A DNA stretch of 64,000 bases from Tetracladium setigerum. Its lineage: Eukaryota > Ascomycota > Leotiomycetes > Helotiales. The DNA lies in contig PZJY01000008.1 of the NCBI GenBank assembly GCA_031472005.1, positions 1,054,001 to 1,118,000 on the forward strand, given 5' to 3'. The position numbers and the translations under genes are program-made. The notes beneath the pieces are model-generated. The model was not told the DNA's origin, made no database searches, and saw nothing but the letters and a program-made list of their open reading frames with translations. Shown here in pieces: positions 22,527 through 36,442 of the stretch (its first letter is position 1; each line of letters opens with the position of its first letter).

Positions 22527-23607
22527 GGATAGGAAAAGACACTCTGATTTCAGGATTACGCCCTGGAAGAGGGAGTTTGAGAGCCAGAACCGGCGGAGTG
22601 CTCCAGGTAGAAGGATGGAGCTGAAAAATATTACATTTACGCCTCAGCCTAGTATGGTAACCACTACAAAGCACCACTTCTGTGGAATGTTGAAAAGATA
22701 TGTGCTTGCAGATGTCATCTATCCTCTCAATTATTGACCAATTATGTGTGCAGCTACTATTCCAGGGCTTTTTCAGGAATTGATAGTGGTTTCAATGGTA
22801 TGAGTGGGGATTGGGGTGGCGGAGGAGGAATATTTTACCGCAGAAGTTCCAACCGCAAGTTTGAGGACTATCTGCAAACTTTACTTCGCCAGATAGGTTA
22901 ATTTGAATACAACGATACTGGGCATTTTATCATTAGTTTAAGTTCTCGCTAATGATCTGTAGAGGCTGATGGGATGGAGGGGCGTTGATTGGACTAGCGG
23001 TGATAAATCGATGATAGCTTCAAGTTCTTAACATACGCTAACTTCTAACTACCTACCTAGGTAAATATACATCTAGTTCGAAGACCAGTACAATTCTTTA
23101 ATTTCACATTAGCACACTGGTAACAACGCGCTGCTACAGGAACTTTCGCCACGTCCCGCGGTAAGAGTTACTTACAAGCTAATGATACTTCTCGATTTCT
23201 CCGACGTATTATTGTAAATGGGGCTTTTAAAGCATAATGAGTATCAAAACCTATCCACGATAAACCTCCGCCATCCGGGGTTTTACAATGCTCTCAACCG
23301 TCACCATACTGTATGTGCCACGAACCTTGGCTTTGGCAGAAGTCTGCCTTACTGTACTACCCTACCTAGGTACCCTTATAAATACTAAAGGAAGCACTTA
23401 TCGACTCTTCTCTCGTTCTAACACGCTTTGCCTTTCGATTTACCTTCTCCTTAAACTTGAGTTCTTCGTGCCCATTTTCTTTTGATGCTTGGCCGTGTCA
23501 TAGTGTATCTATCTTACTGTATCTTGTCTTATTGACAGTCTTTAACCGCCTCCCCGCACAACATCCTCAGAATCGCGATTCGCAATTCGCAAGAGGTTGC
23601 ACCAAGG
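22527..23607. other. Intergenic with CCTAGG palindromes
   Basis: No gene was seen. Two copies of the dispersed CTACCTAGGTA-type palindrome occur near 23050–23065 and 23361–23375. Confidence 0.5.
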
Positions 23608-24625
23608 ATGTCAGGAATTGAGGTTGTTGCCGCGGTAGCAGGAATTGTGAGCGCATTTGCTGAATCCAAAAGTCTATACTATACATGGCGTGACAGACGG
23701 GCGGAAAGGAAAGCGAGCAAGGCAAACATGGAGATGAGGTGTCTCTGGAGAAGGGCGGAACAAACGTACAGGGCGAATATGATATAGGATTTGCAAGGCT
23801 TGGAAAACCCTTCGAAGTTGGTGACGGGAAGTGTTCTTTCTTCTGGCCGTTCGCAAGGATCTTTTGCTAACCATCTCCCCTTCCTGCAATTCAGACCAAG
23901 CCCGATCTGAACTTCTTCGATATACAGTGGAGATCATCAAATTTCAACAGACATTTATGGAATTGTTGTTGAGAGATCCCACAACCGCTGTCGCTACAAC
24001 GATACCGAATATTGAATTCCTTTTGAAGACTTCGGACGAAACGAGGAGAGGGGTTGTGGGTGTGTTGACCGAACAATACCAGACAATGGAGACGACACGA
24101 CCAGTATCTCATCCCCTTCAAAATTTGGTGTATTATGCTCCTCCGGCAAAGAAATACCCTTATTTTCTTGCTCGCGCAGTATTTACTTTTGAGTCCGATC
24201 AGCCAGGTGATTTAGTCTTTAGCCGGGGTGATGTTATCGCCGTCACCAAGAGAACCAATAACACGAATGACTGGTGGTATATTTCATACCTAGATTTTGC
24301 TCCAATACCACCTCACTGACTTGATATCAGGACTGGTCGAGTTGGGACCAGAACAGGAGTTTTCCCCAGCAATTACGTCGAGATAAATAATTTTCTTGTT
24401 CGCGCAATATACAATTTTGAGTCTCATCAACCAGGTAGTCTAGTTTTCGAGAAGGGTGACATTATCGTGATCAGCAAGCAGGCTAATAGCACGATTGGTT
24501 GGTGGTATACTTCATACCTATATTTTGCGCCAATACTATCTCTCACTAACTTAACTTTTAGGATTGGTACAATTGGAACCAGATCGGGACTTTTGCCCAG
24601 CAACTATGTCGAGATAATGGATTAG
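23608..24625 (+). CDS. Tandem double-SH3 protein
   Basis: This is a fungal protein with a conserved N-terminal region (MSGIEVVAAVAGIVSAFAES, then a basic helix and GEYDIGFARLG) followed by two SH3 domains. It is likely a signalling adaptor that binds proline-rich partners; the partners are unknown. Exons are 23608–23820, 23895–24276, 24331–24504 and 24562–24625. The first SH3 (about residues 160–217) has ARAVFTFES, DWWTGRV and GVFPSNYVEI; the second (about 219–277) has VRAIYNFES, GWWIGTI and GLLPSNYVEI. Both are split by an intron after the first base pair of the second Trp codon. One base is missing near 23738 in exon 1; restoring it gives 277 aa and matches the splice phase. The protein ends directly after the second SH3. 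Confidence 0.8.
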
Positions 24626-25428
24626 CTAAACGAAAAATACATAATACTTCAGACACTTGCCTTGCCATGTTTCGATTTTGATGTCGTTCCCACCCTTGAC
24701 CCCCACATTCTTGAACAGGCTTTCATGTGCGACTATCTCTCTTGTTCCAAATTATTCTTCTCTCGGATGGCGGAATTGGATCATAATTTGTGGGCAAGGA
24801 GAACTTTGTGGTGATCTTGCCCCAGTTGAATGATATCGGCGTTTGTCAGGAGATTTACTGCCTCCCTCATTAGAAATATGCGGAATCCTTACCATTTCAA
24901 CATCAACATTTTGCTAATTGATATAGCTGGATTCGCCAAGATGGAAGTGTTGCAATGCTTCTAATAAGCAGCTGTTACCAATTTCAAGTGAGTTCCAAAG
25001 ACAATGGCTACGTGAGATAGGTACGGTACATAAGATAAATACATCATTAGATACAGTGTGCTTTCCATCATTCATTGCTTAATCGAACCAGTTTCCCCAA
25101 CTGAGAGAAAAATCAAGCGATAAAATCAGCGCTATACCCACCACGCACAAGTACAACAAAGTCCAAAAAGGAAAGTTTCGTTCGTTCGTTCGGTCATGAA
25201 AAAAAGAAAATAGGTATTTCGTGCTATTGCTTGCCAAAACCAAAAAAATAGGAGAAACCTCTTTCAATGAAGGGCGGCGCGAGATAATTCATACAAATGC
25301 AGAATGACGTTGTTGCTTTCCTCTCATCCTGTTGATTTCGATGCCCCTCCTTCCATACCTCATTTCACCTCGCCATGTCGTCCAGATTATCATTATAAAC
25401 CTCCTAATTTTGTTTCCGTTGTCCCAAA
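24626..25428. other. Convergent intergenic region
   Basis: 3' ends of two converging genes. No coding signal was seen. Confidence 0.5.
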
Positions 25429-28400
25429 TCATAATTCATCTTTAACGTGGCTGGTGGCTGCATCGACAGCACTGCTCACACTGCTTGCAAACTCCTCCAC
25501 ACCCTCGCTTGCTTTTCTGATAGCGTCGCTAGCTCCATCGCCAGCATGGGCTGCAAATTCGGCGAGTTTGGCGCGGGCTGATTCAACGGCTGCTCCGAGA
25601 CGAGCTTGCGCGCTTTCTACGGCACCTTGTTCGGGTCCGTAGATCAGACTGCTCATTCCGGCGCTGGCAGCGGAGTATTGTACGCTAACGATGGAGGTAG
25701 CGGCGGAAATGTTTTCTGCGATGACTGAGGCTGCGGTAGACAAAGAATCTGCCGCAAGATTGGTCACAGATTCGATGTTGCCAGTCTGTGTTCCATAGAT
25801 GGCCTCAGAAATGGCTTTTTGCGCTGATGAAGCAGCGTCGGCAATGGAACTTTGGTAGGCTTCAGCGTAACCAGTGGTCGTACCATATATCTGCTCAGAT
25901 GCTGCGCTAGTCGCAGAGCTGTATGCTGATGCAGCGGACTCGGTAATTTTCTCAAATGCTCCTTTTTCTGAACCGTAGAATTGGACGCTTGCTGCCTCAA
26001 CAACATCATTGACACGCGACGATGCGAGATCCAATATGTCTTCAATGGCTGGTGGGGGAGTAAATAATGATGTTACGACCGAGCTTGCAGACTCGTAGGC
26101 TTCGCTGGCATAAGACGAAGCAGAGGCAAAGGCAGCGGTGGGGTAAGCAGCAGCGAAGCGGCTGTATACGCTTTCTGTAAAATCTGGTTCTTTGCCAGAT
26201 ACGAGCTCGCCAATCAAAGATTGAACCTGAACATATTGCGCCATGGCCACCTCAGTTGCTTGGGCAGCATAATCAGTGATGGCAGATATGAGGGGTCTGG
26301 TAATATAGTGCGGAGTTTGCACAGCGTAGACTTGTAGACTTGCTTTTGTGACGAGGGCTTCCCAGTTTTCACTTGCTTTCGAGGCAACACTTTCGGTCCA
26401 GGGAGTTTCCGTTCCAACGACTGCACTTGATACTGCGCTTGATGCTTGCTCATATTGCTCCGAAAGAACAGACTGAACACTCGAGTACGATGCGGAAGCA
26501 AGTGATATGGCTTCGTTGAATCGAGATGAAGCAGCAGCAGCAAGAGTCTCAGTGGCTGGGGCACTCGTCTGTCCAGCCAAAGACGAAAGGGAGGACAGAG
26601 CACTATTCAATTGCGAAGAGGCCGTTGACAGCGCATTTGCCAAGTACATGGTGGCTGTAGCCAAAGATTCACCATACTGGTTAGTGGGCGTTCCTAGAAT
26701 GCCCTCACTTGCCTTGGAGTACAGACTTTCGTGATATGGAGTCTCCCGAGGGAGGACAGCAGACGAAGCGGCGTCCACAAAATCAGTGAATTGGGCATGG
26801 GCCATTCCGATACCTGCGTAGTATTGCACTTTCATCTGGTGAATAAGCTTCTGACTTTGTGGTCCTTGGATAGTAGCAGATGCAATATAGCTCTTTCCCT
26901 TTTCAAGTCTTTCAGAAGCCAGTCTGATACCCTCTGAAAGTCTTGAGGAAGCAATCAACGACGCAGACGAGAGAGCCGCTTGATACGTTGGAGTTCCGGT
27001 TCCATAAACAATTGAGGATCCTGCGGAAATTGCCGCACTGTAGGCATCTGTCGCTTGAGATGCGATTGAATCAGTCACAGGGACCGGGGCTCCATAGATT
27101 ACTGAGCTCGCGCTGGATTATTCGTTAGTGAGGCTCTTCTATTTCGAGGCTTTTGACTTACGCTGCAACGGCATCGGCATAACGACTCGAAACTAAGCTG
27201 GAAACGCTTTCGCCAGTCCCTTTCTCTGTGCCGTAAAGGGCAACACTCGCAGCAGACAAAGCACTCGAGTATTGTGAAGCTGCTACCTTGGTGATAGGGA
27301 AGCCATCGGTACTTGTTGGCTTGAAAAGAGCTTCGCTGACGGCCTTGGTAATATCAGAGTATCGTTCTCCGGCTTCCGAGGCCATACTTTGGATCTTTTC
27401 ACTGAACGTTTCGTCATCCGAATCATCCAAAATATCGTCAAAGATGATTTTTCGTGCTTCAACTTTCTGGGCCATAGCTCCACCCCAAACCTTTTTAGAG
27501 GCAGAGCTTGACGCTGATGATGCGGCGGATGTGGCAGATACTGAGGATTCGCTGGCGCTTTCCGATAGAGAGCTGGCGACTGAGGATGAGATTGAACCGA
27601 TTGTGCTAGACAAGCTCGAGATTGAGCTTGATACGACGGAGGCCGCAGATTTGATGCTGCTTGACGCCTGCTCCACAACGCCAGGTTCCTCTCCGACAAT
27701 AGATGAGGATGCTTTGGCAGAGAGACTGCTGGCACTGGCACTTCCAACAGAAGCGATGCTCTCTAATGTACCTTGAGAAGTACCGATGATATCGGCTGAA
27801 AGGGATGAAGCAATACTGCTCGCACTCTCGGTAACAGCACTCCCAGCACTCTGAGCATTGTCGACTTGCGAAGAGGCAAATGAAGAGGCAGCAGAAGCTA
27901 CGGACTCGACGGTTCCTTGGGTGGTTCCAGCAATAGCTTCGCTGGCTTCGTTAACCTTCTCTAAGATTTTTTGTCCTGCAACAGCGGCGGCTGCTGGCAT
28001 GTGTTTGGTGTTAAAATCGTCAGACGAATCGCCAGCAGATAACTTCCAGCGCCCGGTCTCCTTGAGACGCGACAATTCCTTAGCTGCATCTCCAGCAATG
28101 CTCATTGCGTGACCCTCAACATCTTCCGTGGCTGCTCGTGCTTTCAATAGACCAGGATGCTCAGTTGCAACCTTCTCTACGTCAACTCGCCATTCGTCAA
28201 ACTTACTCTTCAATTGGTGGTATTTGGCCCAGTCCTTGTGTGTGATGCCATCTGTCCACGCCCATCTCATTCCTATTTCCTGGAGACCAAGATCACGAAT
28301 ATGATCGATGATGTCGAAAGTATCTTCGGAGGCTTTGCTGATGAGGGAGTTGGTCTCATCGTCAGTATTCTTCCTCCAAGTTCTCACGGCCTGAGCCTTT

Positions 28401-29825
28401 TCTTTGATAGCGGCACCAGCCCTGCGAACGGCCAGATTCAAATCATCCTCGGCATCATCTCCCTCCTTTGCATTCTTGACAATTGATCGTATTTTCGATT
28501 TGAGTGCCTTGAAGTTTGAGGTTGCAGCCTCCTCGAGTTCAATGATCAGAGCTCGGCCAACTCCTTCAGCTTGGCTCTTGACGATCTTGTCAGTGATTTC
28601 ATTGATGCGAATTTCCAACTCATCCGAACCTTCATCGGCGGCCTTTGCGAACTTTTCTTGCCAGGTTTTGAGATCGTTGGCCACAATGATTTGTGCTTTT
28701 TCTCGAATCTCTGCCTCGCTCAATTTTGTGCTTTCTGGTTCTACGGATGACTCAACCGTACTTGATGGAGCAGCCGTAGATGTTGTGGTAGTAGTGGCGT
28801 GTGCTGAAGAAATCGACGAGGAAATGGACGAGAGAGATGCTGATGCAGACGAAGCGGATGAAGAGCTAAAATGTTAGTGGAGCTTATCTTTAAATTTGCA
28901 ATCCGTACTTACACGTCAATCTCCTCCACAGCTGCCTTCAACTTCTTTCCATCTCGATATCGACCAAGGCGCTCTCCGATCCTTACTAGTTGAGGCTCGA
29001 CATTCTCACCATAAAGGATTCGCAATCGGGGCCAAACAGTTCGGTCAAGGAAGACCGTACCAGTTGTCCACGCCCACTTGGAATATGGTAGAGCTGTGTT
29101 AACAGCAAATTCACTGGCCAAACCGTAACCCTGGATGGCATATGGCTGGACAGTGTTATACGTCGGAAGCAGATGTTCATAGTATGTCTGTTGGGCACTC
29201 GTCTTTGCAATTTCATAATAGGGCCCAGTGGTCTTTGTAAGAGTCTCAACATGGCGAGCTAAGTTTGCATCGTACTGCTCCTTAGCGAGCGCCTGGAATT
29301 GGTTGACTCTGGGTTGAACGGTCTTCTCCCATTGTGCTTGTCCAAAAGCTTGTGCCTGTGCTACTCGTGGAGCTCCGTATTTCGTGCCAAAGGCGGCAGC
29401 AGGAGTGATGACCTTCTTGTCAAGGGTGTCATAGTATGGGCGAGCAGCATCAACATAAGATGCTGCGTATGTGTTGTAGTAGGGTTCGAGATGAGGTGTA
29501 GCGAAGGATTTGAGTTGAAAGTAAGGCGTGCAAACCTTTGGAGAGGTGTCGGTGAGCTGATCTGCCGACGAGGGACATCTGAGCAGAATAGTGTATATCG
29601 AATACCATGCAAACAATCTAGGCTTGTGTTAGCACGAGGACTGCCATCGCAGACGGCCTAATCATACCTGGCAACAAGACTCAAGAGACCAAAGCTCTTT
29701 TGTTTCTTTACTGCTGCTTTTCTTGGAGGAGCTGCGTGCCCATTGATCTTCCCATTGATCTTTCCATTTGTGAGGCCATTTGCGCCCTTGGACTCGGAGG
29801 GCTTTCCGTTCGTTTCAACTGCCAT
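25429..29825 (-). CDS. Large Ser/Ala-rich repeat protein with N-terminal anchor and C-terminal KDEL
   Basis: Exons, read leftward, are 29825–29668, 29617–28913, 28865–27162 and 27112–25429; the sum is 4251 nt and the product 1416 aa, with clean phases. The N-terminus is basic (PPRKAAVKKQKS) and is followed by one hydrophobic segment (LLSLVARLFAWYSIYTILL). Next come a Tyr-rich amphipathic region, a helical charged region (about residues 320–560), and a long Ser/Ala-rich C-terminal half. That half carries at least a dozen loosely spaced copies of a motif like [IV]YGTxxGxxES. The last four residues are KDEL, an ER-retrieval signal. By the positive-inside rule the C-terminus would be lumenal, which fits the KDEL. 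Such proteins are sometimes labelled as a homeobox factor in databases; nothing here supports a DNA-binding role. An ER-lumen membrane- or lipid-coating function is only a guess. Confidence 0.8.
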
Positions 29826-31117
29826 CTTCTACAGCATTCACTTTGCCTTTGCGTTAGGATGATGACACCTGAGTGGTGATGTATGTCGAAAGGAAAGGGA
29901 AGTTGTGCAAACTGGGGGGCCAGACTTGGCGGCACGAGAGAGCTCTTGTCCAGAAGACGAGATGGAAGCTCCTTGCTGAAACACCCAAGGTCGGAGACAG
30001 AAGGGGTGATGGATGGTGAGAAACGGAAGTTCGGATGCTAATTATTCAAGTGAATAAGAAATCGCTTCTGTACTCTTTCTTCCTTTTCTTGGACGTGTAG
30101 AATAAAAGAAGTACGGTGAGAGCTGGGGAGGATTTTGATTATCTGGGATTCTCGATATGTCGTATCACAAGCAAGCAAGCTGGCTGCAGGCGGCAGGCAA
30201 GCTTCTCCAAGCAAAAATCAAGGCCAACGTCATAAGGCAGGGCCATGAAAGGAAGGGATCGAGTTGAAATGGGATTGTAGAACTGGGAACAAGGAAATGT
30301 GTCGCCTCAGCAGAATGATGATAATCATCATAATCAGACCAATCACGCTATCATTATCAGCAACCTCTTTCTTGGGAGTTGTTCAGACTTTGAAGTTATC
30401 TTTCATCTTTCCTAACAAATATGACACCTTCCCATTCACCCTGCACGTCAAAATCTCTAGTACGGTGGCCGGTGACCCTGACTACACATCTAATGGATCA
30501 GCAAGTTATGACAAGAATGTCAGTATTTCCAAGTTGACATTAAATCCAGCAAAGAGTAGCGAGTGAGTGACCTTTGTAATCAGGCATCTGGTAGAAGTTT
30601 TCTTTCCTTTGATATGATATCTACCTAGGTTATCGTGAAGACTAGGACGAACTACATAGTCCCTGCTGCCAAGTCTACGGTTTGTCAAAGTCACGGGATT
30701 TGTCTTGGCATCCTCTCCAGCGGCCGCCGCTCCGCTCCGTCAACCAGACTTATTATCTCGAGTTTCTGGGCATTGACGAGGACAAGTCCCATGAAAGGAA
30801 GAAGGATATTCAACATCACTCTTTCACCTTTACATAACGCCACTTTCACATTCTGCGTCGCCCACGAACCTACTCACCGATAGCAAACAATCCAGCCGAA
30901 CAGCCGTAGATCCCCCAATCTAGACGTCAACAGCGAGGCCAACGACATATCCCACCAAACTATTTGCCCCAAGACCACAAAGAATTCCGCACCCCTCTGC
31001 GCCGTTTCACCTCAGATGGTTTTACGCTTTCGATAGAACAAGGCTTTGCCTTTTAATCTGCTTGAAGTACCTTTCATACGCTTCCAAACCGTTTGCAACC
31101 CACCCCGAACCCGCAAC
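29826..31117. other. Divergent promoter region (KDEL protein / Doa10)
   Basis: About 1.3 kb between two divergent ER-related genes. It contains one CTACCTAGGT palindrome at about 30621–30630. No coding region was supported. Confidence 0.5.
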
Positions 31118-34100
31118 ATGAGCCAAACGCTCTCCCCCCTCGACGGGCCCGGCCCCGATGTAATGAACGATCCGCAATACGCAACCAACAACAGTGATGG
31201 AGAAGATGGCATGGGAGAAGCAGATACATGTAGGATATGCAGGGCGGAAGGTGGAGAATCGGAATCTCTTTTCCATCCTTGCAAATGTAGTGGCAGCATC
31301 AAATATGTTCATCAGGACTGTCTGATGGAATGGCTCTCCCATTCACAGAAGAAGCACTGCGAGCTTTGCAAAACGCCCTTTCGATTCACAAAGTTATATT
31401 CGCCGAATATGCCACAGTCACTACCATTCCACCTCCTGGTGCAACACGTATTCATTCATGTCATCAAGAATCTGGGGACGTGGCTGAGGTTTGCGCTCGT
31501 TGTTTTTGTGTGGTTAGGATGCTTGCCGTACACCATAAGACAAGTTTGGAGGTTGTTATTTTGGTTTAGCGACGGAGGGTGGCCAACGAACTCTCCCGTT
31601 GCTCTCGACAAGCCAGATGCTGCTGCTGCAAATCAAACGCTGGCAGCACTTCGTGAACTGCTGCCACACATCAAGGTGCCGGAAAATGCCACCTCACCAA
31701 TTGTCGCTCCTTTTGCAACGCAAACGAGTCCCGCAGTCTTTGGAGAAATCATAAATAAGATTGTCCGGGTCGTCACACCTCTTGCTCAAGTGCTAAACGT
31801 TAACGGATCAGATCCACTTATTGCTGGAGTATTTAAGGCTCTGTTTTCTGGGGTTCCACTTCAGGATTTAATCCCTCGTCCGGAAGGGCACAATCTGAGC
31901 ATCGCATCGCCAAATGTAGAGAGTGTTGCACCGTTGACTCCAACACTCTTAAGCGAGGTTCAGTTTCTGAAGACTCTGACCCGAAACTCTCTCCTAAATA
32001 AGTTGGTGATTTCCATAGTCGAGGGTTATGTTATCACTATACTTGTTGTTGTTTGTTTCATCTTAATATTCTTAATCCGAGAATGGGTTGTGCAGCAGCA
32101 ACCAGGCATCAATATGGGCGCTGGCTTCAATGCCGAATTTGCGCCAGCCGAGAGGCCCAGAGATCAAGACGGTGCAGCCGCAAACGAAGCTGCAGAGCCT
32201 CGAGATGCCATTCACAGGCCAATTGCTCGGGCTCGTCGAAGACATCCTCAAGTCGATGAGGTAGAGGAAGAGATACCAACTTTGATGTATCAAACACCCC
32301 AAACACCGGAATTAGATTCGCATGCAGAGGTTGCGGGGCAGAATCGACCGTTGCCAGTGCGAGATGCCCTCTCCCCTGCTGCGGAAATTCAGAGGAGGTT
32401 GACTGAAGAACCTCGATTCACTGAAGAGTTCTTGATGATCTGGCGACGGGCTGAGGGGAGTCCTGAGATGGTTCTACGCATCATTGAAGAAGAGAATAGA
32501 GGGGAAGAGATGCGATACTGGGTGAATTCCATGAAAGTATTACAGAATCCCAGTCGCCGACCATCCACTCGAGAATCGCAAGCATCTTCGTCCTCGGACA
32601 AGATGAAACCATCCAGTCGCCCCAGGAAACCAAACCAGAGGAGCAAGAGCACCGATCATTAAGAAGAGAAAGACAGGATAGCATGGTCACACGTCCAGGC
32701 AGTATAGACCGGGGCAGCTTCGAATCAGAAAGTTGGATAAGTGTTAATGAGCCAAATTCTCAAGCCGACAATACCGCCCGAAGTGGCTTGCAGGAGACCA
32801 TTACATCAGACCGCAAAGGCAAAGGCAAAGCAATAGAGGATCATCATAACCCTTCATGGCCAGCCATTTTCTCTTCATCAAGCGGTACGCGACCCAGAGC
32901 TATATCTGATGGTCCTCAGCCGGGCCAGGGTATTTCACCGCTGGCCCACAATAACTGGTCTTTCTCCAATCTCCCTGATACAGCCGAGAGCATGGAATTG
33001 AAGCTCCCTCAAGACCGCGGATTGCAGCCTCAGAGTGATATTTTCAGCCCAGCTCCGTTCTCCTTCGCGAACACATCAACGTCAAAGCATGCGGAATCTC
33101 AATCTGAAGGTCCAGACGCTTGGAAAACAGCTCAAAACCTCCGTGTGCAACGAGCAATCGAGTTGGGGCGAGAACGACAAAAGATGCTTCACAAGGAATC
33201 ACATCCACTCGGCTCAACAGAGAGTCAGGCTGATGAAAGCAGCCAACCTATTGAAATCATAGGCCTGGACGGAACCCTTCGCACCGCTAAAAATTGGGAC
33301 GAAGAATTCGAAAGGCACCCAGTATTGGACTCGGAGTCAGAGGATGATGATCATGCCACAGCGGATTTGGGCGAAGGCAATCCTTTCGAGCCAGACACCC
33401 CACTGCCCGAGCCTCGCGAGCCAATTGTCGCAACAGTACCGGATGCTCGAGGGCTTGTGGGAACTGTTGCAGACTTCCTTTGGGGTGGTGTTGGCGAGGA
33501 CGTCCAGCCACAAGATCCTGGTGGCAACGATGAGCATATCGTGCAAGATCTGGCAGCTGAAGCTCCTTTTGTACCTGTTGCTCACTTGGACGACTTCGAC
33601 CAAAATGATGATGTGCAAGATCAGGACCCCGATGTTCTCGAAGCAGCGATTGCCGCCGGCATTGATATCAACGATCCAGACGCCATCGATGATGCAGAAG
33701 ACTTTGAAGGAATAATGGAACTTGTGGGAATGCGTGGACCAATATTCAGTCTGTTCCAGAATGCCATCTTCAGCGCCTTTTTGCTGGCTCTGACCGTTGG
33801 TTTTGGGATTTGGATTCCTTACAATATTGGGAGAGTCAGTCTGCTTCTGGCCGCGAACCCTGGCCCGGCTTTCAAATTGCCGCTGAGGATGATCTTTGTG
33901 TGTGCTGCATTTGTCCAGGATATGGCATTGTCGATAGTAGGTATCACCTCATACGTCATGCTCTCGATTGCAGCATTGCCATTGCGGGCGTGGGCCTATC
34001 TACAGCCACTTGGCGTAGGTAGTGTAATTGGTTCCAAGGTTTATAACGTTGCAGTAACGGCCATGCAACTATCACAAGACGCATTGCAACGAATTTCAAA

Positions 34101-36442
34101 TACCATCGTGAATACCCTGGTTCAAATGACGGATTCTGACATCTTTGCCTTCTCAGCTGCCTCCCACGAGTCTCTGATCAGTCTCCGTGCGTTGGCGGCT
34201 AACTCTGTCACAGGGCTTGGAAGTACCGTTACATATCTCTTTAATGGGAACTACACTATCAGTCCAGCCAAATCTTTGGCAGTTTCAAAGATTGTGGTTC
34301 AAAATGCGACTCACATCATTCGTACCGTACCAAGTGTTCTTGCGAAACCAGAGACTTGGGTCATCAGCTTAGAGGTTCCCAAACGAGCGTCACCTTTGGA
34401 CCTCGCACTTAGTGTCTGGTCGAGCACTGATAGATTTTGGGCTGTTGTAGCAGGCTATACGACTGTATGCGTTGCCGGAGCGCTTTATGTCCGAAAAGGA
34501 ACACCTTTCTCCTCTGGTCAAGCAGGCCGGGAATGGGAAGCTACGATAATCGACCTCCTCAATCAAGCAGGGGGTGTATTGAAAGTGATTCTAATTATCA
34601 GCATTGAAATGCTGGTATTTCCTCTTTATTGCGGGCTTCTCCTGGATGCAGCTCTCCTGCCCTTGTTCGGCGACGCAACAATAATGACCCGATTCTCGTT
34701 TACACGCAACTCACCCTTCACCTCAATTTTTGTTCACTGGTTTGTGGGAACTTGCTACATGTTCCACTTTGCGCTTTTCGTTTCTATGTGTCGAAAGATC
34801 ATGCGGAAAGGAGTTTTATGTAAGTCAACACTGACACTTTTATGAGCCTCACTAATACTACTTACTATTAGACTTCATTCGTGATCCTGATGACCCAACC
34901 TTCCATCCCGTACGCGACGTTTTGGAGCGGAATGTAGCAACACAACTTAGAAAGATTCTCTTCAGTGCATTGGTTTACGGTGCTCTGGTAGTTATTTGCT
35001 TGGGTGGCGTTGTTTGGGGATTGGCATTTGCATTCCGTGGCGTTTTGCCTATACACTGGTCGTCCAACGAGCCCGTTCTGGAGTTCCCTATTGATTTGCT
35101 TTTCTACAATTTCCTGATGCCACTGGCAGTCAGATTTTTCAAACCGTCAGATGCACTACACTCAATGTACAGCTGGTGGTTCCGTCGATGTGCACGAATG
35201 CTTCGACTTACCTGGTTCATGTTCGACGAGCGCAAGATCGACGAAGAAGGCTATTACGTGCGACGCAATTGGAGCGATATTTTCCGTGGAGCCGAAGGAA
35301 ATCCGGAGAAAGTTATTGAAAACGAAGATATCAATGCTCCTTTTGCCGAGGATCCAAGTCTTGATATCTATTTCCGACGCGATGGCAGATATGTGAGAGC
35401 ACCCGCCTCAGACCAGGTCCGCATACCAAAAGGCTCCCAGATCTTCCTGGAGGTCGATGCAGAGAATAAGCGTATTGATGGTCAGATTGACCAACCTGAT
35501 GGAATCCATGGTTCGACCAATACGCTCTACAAACATCTATACGTTCCGCCTCATTTCCGCTTCAGGATATTCACATTCATCTTCTCCATCTGGGTCTTTG
35601 CTGCCTTGACAGGGGTCTCAATCACAATTGTACCGCTTGTCTTCGGTCGATACATTTTTGCCAAGATCATCCCTCCACACGTTCGCAAGAATGATGTCTA
35701 CGCCTTTTCGATTGGTGTTTACATTCTAGGATCCGCGCTTTACGCAGTTTTGCATGTTCGCAGCTTTGTCAAATATGTTAAAGAATCACTCGCCGTTACC
35801 GCCGCAACTCCAAACAATGTTGTGCGCCGAACCGTCACGGTAGCCTCGTTCGTGACACGGATCAGCTGGACCTATACCGCATTCCTCTTTATCTTGCCTA
35901 CGCTTTTCGCAGCTGTCGTCGAATTCTACTTCATCGTGCCCATTCACACCTACTTCAACATGCAGGAGCGTCACGTAGTCAATTTCGTACAAAGCTGGAC
36001 GCTGGGTTTGCTCTACGTGAAACTCACCACGCGAATTGTTCTCTGGCACGAACATTCTCGACAAGCACAATCTCTCCGCGCAATTACACGAAACGGCTAT
36101 CTGAATCCAGACGCTAGACTAGCCACTCGCTGTTTCATCCTTCCAGTCGGCATCGTACTCTGCCTACTCCTCCTCATTCCTTGGAGTTTGGCCAGAGCAT
36201 TCACAACAACATTCCTCCAAGAAAAGCCAGAATTGCATATCTTCGCGCACCGCTATGCATATCCAGTAACGCTCTGCTTCGGATGTGTAGTTTTTGCTTT
36301 GTACATGCTGGTTGGGGTACTGAAGCAGTGGAGGATGATGATCAGAGATGAGGTCTACTTGATTGGTGAGAGATTGCATAATTTCGGCGATCGGAAAACA
36401 GCTACTGTTGTGACGCCTAATCTGAGGAGGATCGAGACGTGA
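31118..36442 (+). CDS. SSM4: ER-membrane RING-CH E3 ubiquitin ligase Doa10/Ssm4 (MARCH6 family)
   Basis: This is the ERAD-C ubiquitin ligase of the ER and inner nuclear membrane, which works with Ubc6/Ubc7 and Cdc48. Exons are 31118–34819 and 34872–36442. The N-terminal RING-CH (C4HC3) starts at about residue 38: CRICRAEGGESESLF, HPCKCSGSIKYVHQDCL, then CELC. The rest has many transmembrane helices, the first pair being LRFALVVFVWLGCLPYTI and a later IVEGYVITILVVVCFILIF. Between them lie long acidic disordered loops. The conserved TD-like central membrane block is near 33.7–34.8 kb. The first exon breaks by -1 between about 32600 and 32660 (best site: the A run near 32600). One added base gives 1757 aa and correct phase. 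The ATG at 31118 is chosen because it directly precedes the conserved region. Confidence 0.93.

Noticed and set aside
25429..29825. Homeobox-type transcription factor label for the repeat protein
   Set aside because: No homeodomain is visible; the sequence is a membrane-anchored Ser/Ala repeat protein ending in KDEL.
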